Part shown: positions 33,983 to 45,676 of the stretch, in pieces
Layout: every line of letters starts with the position of its first letter
Numbering within the stretch: the stretch's first letter is position 1
Origin: Pacificibacter marinus
GTDB lineage: Bacteria > Pseudomonadota > Alphaproteobacteria > Rhodobacterales > Rhodobacteraceae
Direction of reading: 5' to 3'
NCBI RefSeq assembly: GCF_018860505.1
Contig: NZ_JAHKPU010000019.1
Span: 248,001 to 312,000, forward strand
Length of the DNA: 64,000 nucleotides
The notes under the pieces: model-generated
What the model was told of the DNA's origin: nothing
Seen by the model: only the letters and a program-made list of their open reading frames with translations
The model's database searches: none
Program-made: the position numbers and the translations under genes

Positions 33983-35650
33983 TCAGCTTGAAAGACGCGA
34001 AATCACCACTTGGACTTCGGGCTTTTTACCGACTTCTTGTTGAGTAGACCGACGAATGATGCGACGCATTTCTTCTTCGAGTTTATCATCATCGCTCAGC
34101 GTTTTCTTATTGGCACGCATGAGGAACTGGTTGAGGTCTTCTTCCAACACATCCACAAGTGGCGCTTTGGAGCGACCCGTTTCTGGCAAGCCTTTGACTT
34201 CACACCAGCATTCGCCCAAAGGCGCGTCATCTTCGATGATCACTGTCGACACAACCATGCCGTTGAGCGCCATACGAATACGGTCGCGCACAACACCATC
34301 CATTGCGCCGATCTGCACGGAGCCGTCCAAATAGGTGCGGCCCGTTTCCACGAATTCAACGACCTTCACCTGACCGCCTGCAAGGTTCACACCGGTGCCA
34401 TTTGGCGCGATGATTGAACGGTAACCGTTTTCTTCGGCCAATTTCGCATGGGCGCGCAGGTGGCGGTGCTCACCATGCATCGGAATAACCAAATTCGGTT
34501 TCACAACCTTATGCACATGGGCAATGTCTGGGCGATTGGCATGACCAGAAACGTGGTAAAGACCATCCGCATCCGTCACCACATCCACACCCATTTCAGA
34601 GAATGAGTTCACGATACGGCTGACGGAATTCTCATTGCCCGGAATGGTTTTGGACGAGAAGATGACCGTGTCGCCCTCGTTCAATTTCATCCCAAGGTAT
34701 TTTCCACGTGACAACTGCGCAGTCGCAGCACGCCGTTCGCCTTGCGATCCTGTGGTCAGCAACAGCAGGTTTTCGCGAGGCACTTCAAAGGCTTTGTCAG
34801 GCGACAAGGTTGGTGGGAAATCGGTGATAATGCCTGTCTCGATACCGGCAGTGATCATACGGCGCATCGCGCGGCCCATCAGTACAACTGAACGACCCGC
34901 TTTGGTGCCCGCATCCGCCAGTGTTTTCACACGGGCCACGTTTGACGCAAAAGTGGTCGCGGCGACCAGACCCGGCAGGTCTTTCATCAACTGTGTCAGG
35001 GGCTCGACAACTTCGGCCTCGGACCGGCCAGCGTTAGGGCTAAACACATTGGTGGAATCACACACAAGTGCGATCACGCCGTCTTTGGACACATCCGCCC
35101 ATAGGTCGTCGTCAAAGGCTTCGCCCACAAGCGGAGTGCGATCCACTTTGAAATCGCCTGTGTGAACGATACGGCCTTCGGGGGTGTCGATAACCAAAGC
35201 AGAGCTTTCAGGGATCGAGTGCGACACAGGCAAGAAACCAACATTGAACGGACCGGTTTGGGTCTGCTCAGGCCATGCGCCAACGGTTTTGATTTGCAGC
35301 TCATCGTGACCGTGCTCTTCAAATTTGAGACGCGCCAAATGGGCTGTGAATTTGCGCGCATAAATAGGCGCGCCGAGGCGTGGCCAAAGGTGGCCAACAG
35401 CGCCAACATGGTCTTCGTGTGCGTGGGTGATGTAAATGGCATCGATGCGCTCTTTGCGCTCTTCAAGCCAAGCGATATCTGCGAAAATCAGATCGACGCC
35501 AGGGGTGCCATCCATATCTGGGAATGTCACGCCAAGATCGACAACGATCAAACGTTCTTTGCCAACAGGGCCGTAACCGTAGACATAACAGTTCATGCCG
35601 ATTTCGCCAGCGCCGCCGAGCGGCAGGTATAAAAGACGATTGGTGCTCAT
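33983..35650 (-). CDS. rnj: Ribonuclease J
   Basis: Metallo-beta-lactamase/beta-CASP ribonuclease for RNA maturation and decay. 555 aa. Zinc site HAHEDHVGAVGHL, later VSHSIPESSALVI, HTGDFKVD and the beta-CASP region with PMHGEHRHLRAHA. It overlaps coaX by 4 bp. Conserved as the last gene of the alphaproteobacterial nuo tail. Confidence 0.95.
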   Translation of the reverse strand: MSTNRLLYLPLGGAGEIGMNCYVYGYGPVGKERLIVVDLGVTFPDMDGTPGVDLIFADIAWLEERKERIDAIYITHAHEDHVGAVGHLWPRLGAPIYARKFTAHLARLKFEEHGHDELQIKTVGAWPEQTQTGPFNVGFLPVSHSIPESSALVIDTPEGRIVHTGDFKVDRTPLVGEAFDDDLWADVSKDGVIALVCDSTNVFSPNAGRSEAEVVEPLTQLMKDLPGLVAATTFASNVARVKTLADAGTKAGRSVVLMGRAMRRMITAGIETGIITDFPPTLSPDKAFEVPRENLLLLTTGSQGERRAATAQLSRGKYLGMKLNEGDTVIFSSKTIPGNENSVSRIVNSFSEMGVDVVTDADGLYHVSGHANRPDIAHVHKVVKPNLVIPMHGEHRHLRAHAKLAEENGYRSIIAPNGTGVNLAGGQVKVVEFVETGRTYLDGSVQIGAMDGVVRDRIRMALNGMVVSTVIIEDDAPLGECWCEVKGLPETGRSKAPLVDVLEEDLNQFLMRANKKTLSDDDKLEEEMRRIIRRSTQQEVGKKPEVQVVISRLSS

Positions 35651-36426
35651 AATGTGCCTTGGTCCTTGTTATAATTGTAGATGACCACGAGGCCATGAAT
35701 GGTTAGGAATTCATCGAATTCGTCAAAGAGCTTGTGGCCCTGATTGAAGAGCGGCGCAAGCCCGCCAGTGGCAATCACCCGCATAGGGCGACCATATTCG
35801 TCTTTGATGCGACTACAAGTCTCGCGCACAAGTCCCACATAGCCCCAAAAGACACCAGATTGCATACAAGCGACAGTGTTGGTGCCGATCACTTTATCAG
35901 GCATGGTCACATCAACATGGGGCAAAGCAGCAGCTTTGAGGTGCAGGCTTTCCAACGAAGTATTAACGCCCGGTGAAATAACCCCACCAACGTAAGCCCC
36001 ATCATGGGCAACCACATCAAAGGTGGTGGCTGTGCCAAAATCAACCACGATCAGATCCCCACCAAATTTGTCAAAGGCCGCCGCAGAGTTCACCAAGCGG
36101 TCCGGGCCAACAGTTGTGCCCGCATCAACACGCGAGGCAATGGGCAAAAGACACTCAGGCTTGCCGACCACCAAAGGCCTGCAATCGAAATAACGATTGG
36201 CAAAGACACGCAGGTTGAACATCACACGCGGCACCGTGGACGAAATGATCACCTCGGTGATATTGGCCTCGATCTTTTGGAAATTCATCAAGGTCGACAG
36301 CCAAACGTAATACTGGTCAGCCGTGCGTTGGGTTTCAGTCGAGGTGCGCCACGTGGCGATAAACCCAGAACCGTCCCAAATAGAAAACACCGTGTTCGTG
36401 TTGCCGGTATCGATACAAAGAAGCAT
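35647..36426 (-). CDS. coaX: Type III pantothenate kinase
   Basis: First step of CoA synthesis. 259 aa. Phosphate-binding motifs [19 protein letters not shown] at the N-terminus and LIVVDFGTATTFDVV; GPDRLVNSAAAF lies between them. It overlaps birA by one base and rnj by four bases, so the three are tightly coupled. Confidence 0.95.
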   Translation of the reverse strand: MLLCIDTGNTNTVFSIWDGSGFIATWRTSTETQRTADQYYVWLSTLMNFQKIEANITEVIISSTVPRVMFNLRVFANRYFDCRPLVVGKPECLLPIASRVDAGTTVGPDRLVNSAAAFDKFGGDLIVVDFGTATTFDVVAHDGAYVGGVISPGVNTSLESLHLKAAALPHVDVTMPDKVIGTNTVACMQSGVFWGYVGLVRETCSRIKDEYGRPMRVIATGGLAPLFNQGHKLFDEFDEFLTIHGLVVIYNYNKDQGTL

Positions 36427-37172
36427 TAGAAAAAAACCTCAGCTGCGGGAATGGACAGCACACCGGATGATTGGCGCAGCACAAGATTGCCCTGCGCATC
36501 TACATCTTCAAACGTGCCGTGATGTTCATCAAGGGTTGTGCGCGCACGGATCGGTTGCCCGAGCTTGGCTGCACGTGCCAACCACGCGGTGCGGATCGGC
36601 TCAAACCCATAAGTGGTGAACTGGTGTTCCCAGTTGGCATAGGCGGGCGCCAGAATGTCCAAGAAGTCTTCGGGTGTGATAAGCACGCTGGCCTCATGGG
36701 CCAAAGACACAGGCGGGAAAGGACTGGGTTCAACATAGGACGCATCAGGCGTGGCAGCCAAATTGGCACCAATGCCGATGGACAGATGATGGGCGCCACG
36801 TTCCAAAAGGATGCCTGCGAATTTTCCACCATTGAGCAAGACATCGTTGGGCCATTTGAGCGCTAGCATCTCTGGCCGTCCCGTCGCAGTGGCGACAGCA
36901 TCATACAACGCCAGTGAGGCCACAAAGGACCGCAAGGCGATCTTGTCGGCAGGCTCGTCAGGGAACATCAAAAGCGTAGCGGCAAAATTGCCAGCGGGCA
37001 TGGTCCAAGGTCTGCCACGACGACCATGACCCGAAGTTTGATCCAGCGTCAAAATCCATTGCACAAATGATGAGGAGGCCGCAACACGCGCGGCCTCCTT
37101 CATAGTGCTGTCCGTTTGCGGCAAGACGATGCGCCCTACCCCAGTCGGCCAAATGTTCAAATTAGCGGACAA
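36426..37172 (-). CDS. birA: Biotin-[acetyl-CoA-carboxylase] ligase
   Basis: Attaches biotin to biotin-dependent carboxylases. 248 aa. Substrate-adenylate loop [17 protein letters not shown] (residues 47-63) and [20 protein letters not shown]. No N-terminal helix-turn-helix, so it is the ligase-only type, not a repressor. It overlaps nuoN by 11 bp. Confidence 0.95.
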   Translation of the reverse strand: MSANLNIWPTGVGRIVLPQTDSTMKEAARVAASSSFVQWILTLDQTSGHGRRGRPWTMPAGNFAATLLMFPDEPADKIALRSFVASLALYDAVATATGRPEMLALKWPNDVLLNGGKFAGILLERGAHHLSIGIGANLAATPDASYVEPSPFPPVSLAHEASVLITPEDFLDILAPAYANWEHQFTTYGFEPIRTAWLARAAKLGQPIRARTTLDEHHGTFEDVDAQGNLVLRQSSGVLSIPAAEVFF

Positions 37173-38598
37173 GGGCCTCAGCCGCTGTCATTGCCATTGT
37201 GTCCACACCGAATAGGTTAACGATACCCACCAACATGACCAACCCGACGACCAAAACAACCACGTTGGCGATGCCACCTTTGGTGTTGTCGAGCGGTTCA
37301 ACTTCGGAACCGAAGAACATGTAATAGACGACACGCAGATAGTAAAAGGCACCGATGACCGAGGCGATGACGCCCGCCGTGGCCAACCATGTCATGTTGG
37401 CTTCGACTGCGGCTTGCAACACGGCCAACTTACCAAAGAAGCCGACCATTGGTGGTACGCCAGCCATCGAGAACATCAAGAACAACACCGCCAAGGCTTT
37501 GGTCGGGTTGACCTGCCAGTAACGGTTGAGGGCCTTGATTTCGGTGACCGGTTTGCCATCGCGTTCCATCGTCATGATGAACGCGAATGTGCCGATGTTC
37601 ATCACAACGTAGATCGCCATGTAGATCAGTGCGGCTTGCACACCGCCAACAGAGCCAGACGCGACGCCGATCAAAGCAAAGCCCATGTGTGAAATAGACG
37701 AGTAAGCCATCAAACGTTTGATGTTTGTTTGGCCGATACCCGCAATCGCGCCAAGGAACATAGACGCCACTGCGATCAAAGCAACGATCTGCGACCAATC
37801 GCTTGAAATGCCACCGAAAGCGTCATGCAAAACCCGCGCAAACAAAGCCATCGCGGCCAGTTTCGGCGCTGTGGCAAAGAAGGCTGTGACAGGCGTTGGC
37901 GCGCCCTCGTAAACGTCTGGCGTCCACATGTGGAACGGCACGGCAGAGACTTTGAACGCCATACCTGTGATCATGAACACAAGACCAAAGAGCACACCCA
38001 AAGGCGCGCCGTCATGAACGACGGACAAGATGCCTGCAAAGTTTGTTGTGCCAGCAAAGCCATAGGTCAAAGAGGCACCGTACAAAAGCAAACCTGAAGA
38101 CAGCGAGCCAAGCACAAAGTATTTCAAGCCAGCTTCAGATGAGCGCACAGAGTCGCGGCGGAACGATGCAATAACGTAAAGCGCCAAGGACATCAATTCC
38201 AAGCCCATGTAGAGTGCCATCAAATCACCGGCAGAGACCATCACCATCATACCGATGGTCGAAAGGGAGACGATAATTGGATACTCAAATTTGAGCATGT
38301 CGTGTTTTTTCATGTAGTCTTGCGACATCACCAAAACAGCAGCGCCCGCCAGCAAGATACCCACTTTGGCAAAACGCGCAAAGGCGTCGTCAATGAACAT
38401 ACCGTTAAAGGCTGCATGGGCTCCCGCAGACCGTGAGGCTAAGATCACAGCGGCCACAACAAAGGCGCCTGCCGTGGTCCAAGTGATCAGGCCTGCGACC
38501 TTATCTTTGCCCGTGTAGACCGCAAACAAAAGTGCTGCGAGGCTATAAACGGCCAGAAGAAACTCTGGAAGGACGATCGAAAAATCGGCAGAGGTCAT
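37162..38598 (-). CDS. nuoN: NADH-quinone oxidoreductase subunit N
   Basis: Antiporter-like, proton-pumping membrane subunit of complex I. 478 aa, 13-14 hydrophobic segments. The family region holds [29 protein letters not shown] and [22 protein letters not shown]. Last nuo gene; 15 bp after nuoM. Confidence 0.97.
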   Translation of the reverse strand: MTSADFSIVLPEFLLAVYSLAALLFAVYTGKDKVAGLITWTTAGAFVVAAVILASRSAGAHAAFNGMFIDDAFARFAKVGILLAGAAVLVMSQDYMKKHDMLKFEYPIIVSLSTIGMMVMVSAGDLMALYMGLELMSLALYVIASFRRDSVRSSEAGLKYFVLGSLSSGLLLYGASLTYGFAGTTNFAGILSVVHDGAPLGVLFGLVFMITGMAFKVSAVPFHMWTPDVYEGAPTPVTAFFATAPKLAAMALFARVLHDAFGGISSDWSQIVALIAVASMFLGAIAGIGQTNIKRLMAYSSISHMGFALIGVASGSVGGVQAALIYMAIYVVMNIGTFAFIMTMERDGKPVTEIKALNRYWQVNPTKALAVLFLMFSMAGVPPMVGFFGKLAVLQAAVEANMTWLATAGVIASVIGAFYYLRVVYYMFFGSEVEPLDNTKGGIANVVVLVVGLVMLVGIVNLFGVDTMAMTAAEALVR

Positions 38599-38613
38599 AA
38601 TCAGATCCCCTCC

Positions 38614-40152
38614 TTAGTGGGTTGCTGCAGCGGTGACGACATCCATCGGCACAGCGGCGTTATAGTTGTTAAGAAGCACCTCAACTGAGGGCCCAATGAT
38701 ATCTGTGACCAAAGACGGGTAAACACCCAAGAGCAAGGTCATGGCAACCAGAGGTGCAATGATCCATTTCTCGCGTGGGGTCAGGTCTTTGATCGTCTTA
38801 AGGCTTTCTTTGATCAACTCGCCCATGACAACGCGACGATAGAGCCACAAAGCGTAAGCGGCAGACAAGATCACGCCTGTTGTGGCGACCATAGCGACCC
38901 AAGTGTTGGCTTGGAACATGCCCATAAGTGTCAAGAATTCGCCAACAAAGCCAGAGGTCCCCGGCAAACCAACGTTGGCCATAGTGAAGAACATGAACAC
39001 AAGCGCATAGGCTGGCATCCGGTTCACAAGACCACCGTAGGCGTCGATTTCACGCGTGTGCATGCGGTCATAGATCACACCAACACTCAAGAACAGTGCT
39101 CCAGCAATGAACCCGTGTGAGATCATTTGGAAGATCGCGCCATCAACACCTTGTTGGTTGAGCGAGAAAATACCAGCGGTCACATAGCCCATATGCGCGA
39201 CAGATGAATAGGCGATGAGCTTTTTCATATCGCTTTGAACCAAAGCCACCAAGGATGTGTAGACAATCGCAATGGCTGACATCCAAAGAATAATATCGGC
39301 CATCATGTGCGAGGCAACAGGGAACATCGGGATCGAGAAACGCAAGAACCCGTAGCCGCCCATTTTCAACAAGATCGAAGCCAGTACGACCGAACCTGCA
39401 GTTGGCGCTTGAACGTGTGCGTCTGGCAACCATGTGTGCACAGGCCACATTGGCATTTTCACAGCGAAGGATGCGAAGAAGGCCAAGAACGCCAGCATCT
39501 GCATGCCGCCGACGACGTTTACGCCCAAGATGCTGAAGCTCTCGGTTGAAAACTCATGCGCCATCAAAGCGACAATATCTGTTGTGCCTGCGTCCATATA
39601 CATGGCGATCATCGCGACCAGCATGAGAACAGAACCGATGAAGGTGTAGAGGAAGAACTTGAACGATGCATAGATGCGGTTCGCCCCGCCCCAAATGCCG
39701 ATGATTAGGAACATCGGGATCAAGCCTGCTTCAAAGAAGACATAGAACAGCATCAGATCAAGCGCACAGAACACGCCGAGCATCAGTGTTTCCAACAGCA
39801 AGAATGCGATCATATATTCTTTAACACGCACCTTCATGTCCCATGTCGACCAGATCACCAGTGGCATGAGGAAGGTTGTTAGCATCACAAACAGAACCGA
39901 AATCCCGTCAACGCCCATCTTGTATTGCAGGCCCATGATCCATTCGGCCTGTTCGACCATTTGGAACCCTGTATTCGATGGATCAAATTCAGCGATCACA
40001 AAGAGCGAGATCAAAAAGGTGATCACCGTCGCGAACAGCGCAAGCCGTTTAGCGTTAAGTTGGGCGATTTCATCGTCCCCGCGCAAAAACAACGCCAGAA
40101 CCAAAGCCGCAACCGTCGGCAGAAAGATAATAAAGGACAGGACGTAATCCAT
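38614..40152 (-). CDS. nuoM: NADH-quinone oxidoreductase subunit M
   Basis: Proton-pumping membrane subunit of complex I. 512 aa from the ATG at 40152 ([18 protein letters not shown]). Contains [41 protein letters not shown] and [18 protein letters not shown]. The start shares one base with the nuoL stop. An extension further upstream is only read-through of the frame inside nuoL. Confidence 0.97.
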   Translation of the reverse strand: MDYVLSFIIFLPTVAALVLALFLRGDDEIAQLNAKRLALFATVITFLISLFVIAEFDPSNTGFQMVEQAEWIMGLQYKMGVDGISVLFVMLTTFLMPLVIWSTWDMKVRVKEYMIAFLLLETLMLGVFCALDLMLFYVFFEAGLIPMFLIIGIWGGANRIYASFKFFLYTFIGSVLMLVAMIAMYMDAGTTDIVALMAHEFSTESFSILGVNVVGGMQMLAFLAFFASFAVKMPMWPVHTWLPDAHVQAPTAGSVVLASILLKMGGYGFLRFSIPMFPVASHMMADIILWMSAIAIVYTSLVALVQSDMKKLIAYSSVAHMGYVTAGIFSLNQQGVDGAIFQMISHGFIAGALFLSVGVIYDRMHTREIDAYGGLVNRMPAYALVFMFFTMANVGLPGTSGFVGEFLTLMGMFQANTWVAMVATTGVILSAAYALWLYRRVVMGELIKESLKTIKDLTPREKWIIAPLVAMTLLLGVYPSLVTDIIGPSVEVLLNNYNAAVPMDVVTAAATH

Positions 40153-42299
40153 TAGTGAGCCCCTCCGCCGATCGACATCCAGGTGATCAGAACTACGATC
40201 CCCAGAACCATCGCGAACGCATAAGTAAAGATAAAGCCAGACTGCATACGACCCGCAAGCCGTGTGAAGAAGGGCACGATGCCAAGGGCAAGGCCATTGA
40301 TCGCGCCGTCGATGGTTTTCACATCGCCGCGCTGCCACAAGAAGCGGCCCAAGCCCAAAGCAGGTTTGATAAAGATCGCGTTGTACAGCTCGTCAAAGTA
40401 CCATTTGTTCAACAAGAACTGATACAAAGGCTGCTGGTCTTCTGACAGACGGCGCGGCAGATCAGGTTTCTTGATGTAGAACACCCAAGCCGTGACAAAG
40501 CCGATCAGCATCGCAACAAACGGTGACAATTTCACCCAAGCCGGCACATGGTGTGCATCGTCCAAGATGGTGTTGTCCGCCGCGATAAAGATCGCTCCGA
40601 CTGGTGCTTCATGCACCATCATATCTGCCCCGTGATCGGCGGCCATGCCGTGATCGTCCGCAGCCATTTCAGTTGCATGCGTATCAGCAGGTGTCGCGTG
40701 ATCCTCTGCCGCAGCATGATCATCGTCATGTGCTGCCTCAGCGCCGTGATCTCCTTCAGCGGCTGCATGATGCTCAGGAATACCAAAGAACGCGTTGTGC
40801 TTATGGTGATCACCAAAGAAAGACCCGTACCAAACCATGCCAGAGAACACAGCTCCAAGTGCCAAGACACCAAGAGGGATCAACATCACCTTCGGGCTTT
40901 CATGCGCGTGGTCATGTGTATGCTTGTCGCCGCGCGCCTTGCCATAGAAGGTCAAGAAAATCAAACGCCATGAATAGAAAGACGTGAACAAAGCCGCAAT
41001 CACCAGCATCCAAAAGGCATAGCCAATACCAGACGCATAGGCACTCTCAATAATAGCGTCTTTCGAGAAGAAGCCAGCAAAGCCAAGGTGCGTGAACGGA
41101 ATACCCACACCCGTGATTGCCAATGTGCCGATCATCATAGCCCAGTATGTGGCTGGAATTTTTTTGCGCAAACCACCGTAGTTGCGCATGTCTTGCTCAT
41201 GGTGCATCGCGTGGATCACAGACCCCGCGCCCAAGAACAACATCGCTTTAAAGAACGCGTGTGTCAAAAGGTGGAACATCGCGGGACCGTATGCGCCCAC
41301 ACCCACAGCCACAAACATGTAGCCAAGCTGCGAACAAGTTGAATAGGCGATCACGCGTTTGATGTCAGTTTGCACCAAGCCGACTGTGGCGGCAAAGAAC
41401 GCTGTCGAAGCGCCGATGTAGACGATGAAGGTTTGGGCTTGAGGTGCGTATTCAAACAACGGCGACATGCGCGACACCAAGAAGACACCCGCAGTCACCA
41501 TGGTTGCCGCGTGGATCAAGGCAGACACAGGTGTCGGGCCTTCCATCGCGTCGGGCAACCAAGTGTGCAAGAACAATTGCGCTGATTTACCCATCGCACC
41601 GACGAACAACAAGAAGGCCAGCAAATTCGCTGCGTTCCAGTCTGTCCATAAGAAGTGCAGCTGCGTGTTCGCCAATTCAGGCGCTTTCGCAAAGACAACA
41701 TCCAGATCGATTGAGCCGGTCAAATAGAACAGACCAAAGATACCAAGCGCGAAACCAAAGTCGCCAACGCGGTTGACGATAAAGGCTTTCATCGCCGCAG
41801 CTCCCGCAGATGGTTTCTTAAAGTAGAAGCCGATCAACAGGTATGAGGCAACGCCCACGCCTTCCCAACCAAAGAACATCTGAACCAAGTTGTCAGAGGT
41901 CACCAGCATGAGCATGGAAAACGTAAAGAACGATAGGTAGGCAAAGAAACGTGCACGATATGGTTCCGCGTCCGAGAAGTTCTCGTCATGCGCCATATAG
42001 CCGAATGAATACAGATGGACCAAAGCCGATACAGTGTTGATCACGATGAACATAATCGCAGTCAGACGATCAAGGCGGATGCCCCAAGATGTCGACAACT
42101 CGCCACTTTCGATCCAACGGAACAGCTCGATATGCTGCACCTGACCGTCAAACGTAAGGAACACAATCCAAGATAAAAAGGCCGCCAACATCAACAGACC
42201 TGTCGTCAGGTACTGCGCGTTGCGTTCGCCAATAATGCGCCAGCCGAAACCGGCCAAAAGTGCGCCCAACAAGGGGGCAAAGAGAATAATCTGAGCCAT
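40152..42299 (-). CDS. nuoL: NADH-quinone oxidoreductase subunit L
   Basis: Distal proton-pumping subunit of complex I with the long lateral helix. 715 aa, longer than E. coli NuoL (613). Core motifs [42 protein letters not shown] and [19 protein letters not shown]. The extra length includes a soluble His/Asp/Glu/Ala-rich loop at residues 497-563 (bases 40611-40811). It follows nuoK by 6 bp. Confidence 0.97.
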   Translation of the reverse strand: MAQIILFAPLLGALLAGFGWRIIGERNAQYLTTGLLMLAAFLSWIVFLTFDGQVQHIELFRWIESGELSTSWGIRLDRLTAIMFIVINTVSALVHLYSFGYMAHDENFSDAEPYRARFFAYLSFFTFSMLMLVTSDNLVQMFFGWEGVGVASYLLIGFYFKKPSAGAAAMKAFIVNRVGDFGFALGIFGLFYLTGSIDLDVVFAKAPELANTQLHFLWTDWNAANLLAFLLFVGAMGKSAQLFLHTWLPDAMEGPTPVSALIHAATMVTAGVFLVSRMSPLFEYAPQAQTFIVYIGASTAFFAATVGLVQTDIKRVIAYSTCSQLGYMFVAVGVGAYGPAMFHLLTHAFFKAMLFLGAGSVIHAMHHEQDMRNYGGLRKKIPATYWAMMIGTLAITGVGIPFTHLGFAGFFSKDAIIESAYASGIGYAFWMLVIAALFTSFYSWRLIFLTFYGKARGDKHTHDHAHESPKVMLIPLGVLALGAVFSGMVWYGSFFGDHHKHNAFFGIPEHHAAAEGDHGAEAAHDDDHAAAEDHATPADTHATEMAADDHGMAADHGADMMVHEAPVGAIFIAADNTILDDAHHVPAWVKLSPFVAMLIGFVTAWVFYIKKPDLPRRLSEDQQPLYQFLLNKWYFDELYNAIFIKPALGLGRFLWQRGDVKTIDGAINGLALGIVPFFTRLAGRMQSGFIFTYAFAMVLGIVVLITWMSIGGGAH

Positions 42300-42305
42300 G
42301 TGAGC

Positions 42306-42611
42306 TTACCCTTTCATCACGTTGATGTCTTCAACATCAATCGTGCCACGGTTGCGGAAGAAGCCGACCAAAATAGCCAGACCAATCGCTGCCTCGGCGG
42401 CGGCGACTGTGAGAACCAGCATGGTGAAAATCTGTCCCACCAAATCGCCCGCAAAGGACGAAAAGGCCACGAGATTGATGTTGACCGACAACAGGATCAA
42501 TTCCACCGACATCAAAATGATGATCACGTTCTTCCGGTTCAAAAAGAGACCGAAAATCCCGATGACAAACAGCGCTCCTGCGACTGCTAGGTAATGTTCA
42601 AGTCCGACCAT
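42306..42611 (-). CDS. nuoK: NADH-quinone oxidoreductase subunit K
   Basis: Three-helix membrane subunit of complex I, 101 aa. Proton-channel glutamates lie in [13 protein letters not shown] and [16 protein letters not shown] with GAGGG upstream. The 93-bp gap to nuoJ contains two small hairpins. Confidence 0.97.
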   Translation of the reverse strand: MVGLEHYLAVAGALFVIGIFGLFLNRKNVIIILMSVELILLSVNINLVAFSSFAGDLVGQIFTMLVLTVAAAEAAIGLAILVGFFRNRGTIDVEDINVMKG

Positions 42612-42635
42612 GTCGTCCCTCAGTTCTTTGTCTCG

Positions 42636-42677
42636 CGCCTTTTTGGCGGCTTTTCAGTTCAGGGCAGAAAACTGCCC
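42636..42677 (-). repeat. Two small hairpins between nuoJ and nuoK
   Basis: GGGCAG-TTTT-CTGCCC (42662-42677) and CGCC-AAAAA-GGCG (42636-42648) on the minus strand. This is one of the few gaps of any size among the nuo genes. No T-run follows, so it may be an RNA-processing or stabilising element. Confidence 0.4.
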
Positions 42678-42704
42678 ATTGGTGTTATGCGTTCGGGAAA
42701 AGGC

Positions 42705-43319
42705 TTAAAGCCCCTGCCCTGATTTAACGTCTTTAAGTTCCATTGCTTCCGCTGGATCACGGTGCATCTGGGCGATGACGTTTTGGCGTTTGACGTTAGG
42801 GTTGTGACGCAATGTCAAAACAATCGCCCCGATCATGGCCGTCAACAGGATCAAGCCAGCCAGTTGAAACAACATCAAGAAATCATCGTACATCAACATG
42901 CCCAAAGCGGCTGTGTTGTGAATTTCGCCTGCATCAGGTGTGACAGCCGCACGTAGCGCTTGTGACCCCTCGGCCACATGCCAATCGCCAAAGGCAAACG
43001 CCATTTGCATCAAGACGACGACACCAATCAACAACGCGAAAGGCATGAACTTGGCCATGCCGCCGCGCAGTTCGGCAAAATCGACATCCAACATCATCAC
43101 CACAAAGAGGAAGAGCACCATCACAGCGCCCACATAGACGATGATCAACAGCATCGCGACGAATTCCGCGCCCAAAAGCACGAACAATCCTGACGCTGAA
43201 AGAAAGGTCAAAATGAGCCAGAGCACAGAGTGGACGGGGTTGCGTGCCACCACTGTGAACAGACCCGACGCCACCAATAGAATGGCGAAAAGGTAAAATG
43301 CGTAATCCGCGACAGTCAT
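42705..43319 (-). CDS. nuoJ: NADH-quinone oxidoreductase subunit J
   Basis: Membrane subunit of complex I, 204 aa, five helices. Family motifs: [27 protein letters not shown] (shown in part), [20 protein letters not shown]. It begins 11 bp after the second CMD-like gene. The tail is charged ([20 protein letters not shown]). Confidence 0.96.
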   Translation of the reverse strand: MTVADYAFYLFAILLVASGLFTVVARNPVHSVLWLILTFLSASGLFVLLGAEFVAMLLIIVYVGAVMVLFLFVVMMLDVDFAELRGGMAKFMPFALLIGVVVLMQMAFAFGDWHVAEGSQALRAAVTPDAGEIHNTAALGMLMYDDFLMLFQLAGLILLTAMIGAIVLTLRHNPNVKRQNVIAQMHRDPAEAMELKDVKSGQGL

Positions 43320-43330
43320 GCACTGTCCTC

Positions 43331-43723
43331 CTACTGTTCGGCGAAGACTTGAGTTGCCAAGCCAAGCGCCTTTGACATTGCGGGCAAACCGCCCAGCATC
43401 GACATTTGATAGATCGTTTGCGCGATCTGCTGTTGTGTGGCCCCAGCGTCAAGCGCGTGGCGGACCGTGACCTTAAAGGGCTCTTCGGCTTGAGCCCCCA
43501 AAACTGTTTGACCAGCAAGGATCACCAAAAACCGTGTTTTGGCATCCAAACCATCTTTGTTGAATCCAGTGCCCCAAAAGATTTCCATCTGTTCAGCCGT
43601 CATATTCGGCATCAATTTTGAAAAATCAGGCATCTGAAATGTTTCAAGCGCAGGGTTAAGCGACTTGGCCATTTTGGTGCCCTGCTCCATCATCTGCTCA
43701 AGGTATTTCGTGAAATCATTCAT
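43331..43723 (-). CDS. Carboxymuconolactone decarboxylase-like protein A
   Basis: 130 aa of the CMD/AhpD fold: [54 protein letters not shown]. There is no cysteine anywhere, so it cannot be an AhpD-type peroxidase. An N-terminal Met-rich helix ([15 protein letters not shown]) precedes the fold. It overlaps the sister gene by 4 bp and lies 11 bp before nuoJ. Enzymatic function unknown; a structural or assembly role in complex I is an inference from position. Confidence 0.85.
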   Translation of the reverse strand: MNDFTKYLEQMMEQGTKMAKSLNPALETFQMPDFSKLMPNMTAEQMEIFWGTGFNKDGLDAKTRFLVILAGQTVLGAQAEEPFKVTVRHALDAGATQQQIAQTIYQMSMLGGLPAMSKALGLATQVFAEQ

Positions 43724-44118
43724 GATGCTTCCACTTCTGTGTCAAAGACTTCCATCGCGGCGTTCAAGGCGTTGAACATCGCAGGCATGCCTCCGTAGAG
43801 TGACATTTGATAGATAGCTTCCGAAATTTCCTGTTGCGTGAGGCCCAGTTTGCGGGCTGCTGCGACGTGGATTTTCAACTGAGGTTTTGTTTGCCCCCCA
43901 AGCGCAGTCAGCGCTGATATGGTCAAAAGTTCGCGTGTTTTCTCGTCCAAAACACCTCGTGGATAAATACGGCCATTCAGTTCCACCAAATCACGCGCAA
44001 GACCCGGCAAAACCGGGTCATAGCGCTTGGCCAAAGCGTCTTCCATACCGGGGTTTGTGGCCTCGGTGAACGCTTTGCCCTTTGTGTAGGCGTCAGAAAC
44101 TGGCGACACAGTAGTCAT
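43720..44118 (-). CDS. Carboxymuconolactone decarboxylase-like protein B
   Basis: 132 aa, paralogue of the next gene: [36 protein letters not shown] and [21 protein letters not shown]. Again there is no cysteine. It overlaps nuoI upstream by 4 bp and its sister downstream by 4 bp, giving a fully coupled string nuoI-CMD-CMD-nuoJ. Substrate, if any, unknown. Confidence 0.85.
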   Translation of the reverse strand: MTTVSPVSDAYTKGKAFTEATNPGMEDALAKRYDPVLPGLARDLVELNGRIYPRGVLDEKTRELLTISALTALGGQTKPQLKIHVAAARKLGLTQQEISEAIYQMSLYGGMPAMFNALNAAMEVFDTEVEAS

Positions 44119-44621
44119 CGGTAAGGGGCATCCAATTCAAGATTGCGAGCGATTTCTGCTTCCCAACGGGCGCCGTTGTCCAAAAGCTTATCCTTATCAT
44201 AGAACAGCTCTTCACGGGTTTCCGTTGCGAATTCGAAATTAGGGCCTTCGACAATGGCATCCACAGGACATGCTTCTTGGCAGAACCCACAGTAGATGCA
44301 TTTCGTCATATCAATATCGTAGCGCGTTGTGCGACGTGATCCGTCATCGCGCGGTTCCGCGTCAATTGTGATCGCCTGCGCGGGGCACACAGCCTCACAC
44401 AATTTACATGCGATGCAACGCTCTTCGCCATTCGGGTAACGGCGCAACGCATGTTCGCCACGGAAACGAGGCGACAAAGGCCCCTTTTCGTGTGGATAAT
44501 TGATCGTCGCTTTGGGGCTAAAGAAATACCGCAAACCGATTTTGAAACCGGCGATGACATCTGTCATCAAGAAATATTTCACAGCACGGGTGTAGTCGAA
44601 GTCTGATTTTGCCTGAGCCAT
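44115..44621 (-). CDS. nuoI: NADH-quinone oxidoreductase subunit I
   Basis: Ferredoxin-like peripheral subunit carrying clusters N6a and N6b of complex I. 168 aa. Two [4Fe-4S] motifs: [16 protein letters not shown] and [16 protein letters not shown]. It follows nuoH by 3 bp. Confidence 0.97.
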   Translation of the reverse strand: MAQAKSDFDYTRAVKYFLMTDVIAGFKIGLRYFFSPKATINYPHEKGPLSPRFRGEHALRRYPNGEERCIACKLCEAVCPAQAITIDAEPRDDGSRRTTRYDIDMTKCIYCGFCQEACPVDAIVEGPNFEFATETREELFYDKDKLLDNGARWEAEIARNLELDAPYR

Positions 44622-44624
44622 GAT

Positions 44625-45665
44625 TTAGCCTCCAATCGCCCAGCGAGCATAGGCCCCGCCGAAAGCACCGAATTGTGCGAAGAATGCCACCAAAACGACC
44701 CAACCGAGTGACAACGGCAAGAAGACTTTCCAACCGATGCGCATCAATTGGTCGTAGCGATAGCGGGGTGTGATCGCTTTGACCATCGAGAAGATAAAGA
44801 AGAAGAAACCCATCTTGGCGATCATCCAGAAGATGCCGTCAGGAATACCGGGCACAGGTGACAACCAACCGCCGAAGAACATCAGCGTGAGCAGCGCACA
44901 CATCAACACGACCGCCATCAATTCGCCCATCATGAACAAAAGGAACGGGGTGGATGAATATTCCACTTGGTAGCCAGCCACCAATTCCGATTCAGCTTCG
45001 GGCAAATCGAACGGGGGACGGTTTGTTTCGGCCAAGGCAGAAACAAAGAACAACACCACCATTGGGAAATGCGGGATCCAGTACCATGAGAATAGGCCAA
45101 AGCGTCCGTCTTGTGCGGCAACAATATCGCCAAAGTTCATAGACCCAGACGAGATGATCACACCGATGATGATCAACCCGATTGAGACCTCATATGAAAT
45201 CATCTGCGCCGCAGAGCGAAGTGCCCCAAGGAAAGGGTATTTTGAGTTGGACGCCCAACCACCCATGATCACGCCGTAAACCTCAAGCGATGAAATCGCA
45301 AAGATGTACAAGATCGCGACGTTGAGATCAGAGATCACCCAACCGTCATTCCAAGGGATCGCCACCCAAGCGATGGTCGCCATCACAAAGGTAATCATAG
45401 GTGCGAGGTAAAAGACAAATTTGTCAGCCCCCGCAGGCACAACCACCTCTTTGACCACATATTTCAACAAGTCTGCAAAAGATTGCAGCAAGCCAAAAAC
45501 ACCAACCACGTTGGGGCCTTTGCGCATCTGGACAGCCGCCCAGATTTTGCGATCGCCATACATTAAGAAGGCAAGAGCAACGAACAAAGGCAAAAGAACC
45601 AGCAGACATTGTCCGAGGATCAAGAGCGCAATGCCCAGATTTGTTGTCGTGAAAAATTCGACCAT
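44625..45665 (-). CDS. nuoH: NADH-quinone oxidoreductase subunit H
   Basis: Membrane subunit forming part of the quinone pocket of complex I. 346 aa, eight hydrophobic segments. Motifs: [39 protein letters not shown] (shown in part), [15 protein letters not shown] at 45665 chosen because AAGGA lies seven bases upstream; a GTG five codons earlier lacks one. Confidence 0.97.
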   Translation of the reverse strand: MVEFFTTTNLGIALLILGQCLLVLLPLFVALAFLMYGDRKIWAAVQMRKGPNVVGVFGLLQSFADLLKYVVKEVVVPAGADKFVFYLAPMITFVMATIAWVAIPWNDGWVISDLNVAILYIFAISSLEVYGVIMGGWASNSKYPFLGALRSAAQMISYEVSIGLIIIGVIISSGSMNFGDIVAAQDGRFGLFSWYWIPHFPMVVLFFVSALAETNRPPFDLPEAESELVAGYQVEYSSTPFLLFMMGELMAVVLMCALLTLMFFGGWLSPVPGIPDGIFWMIAKMGFFFFIFSMVKAITPRYRYDQLMRIGWKVFLPLSLGWVVLVAFFAQFGAFGGAYARWAIGG

Positions 45666-45676
45666 TTCGTAGTCCT

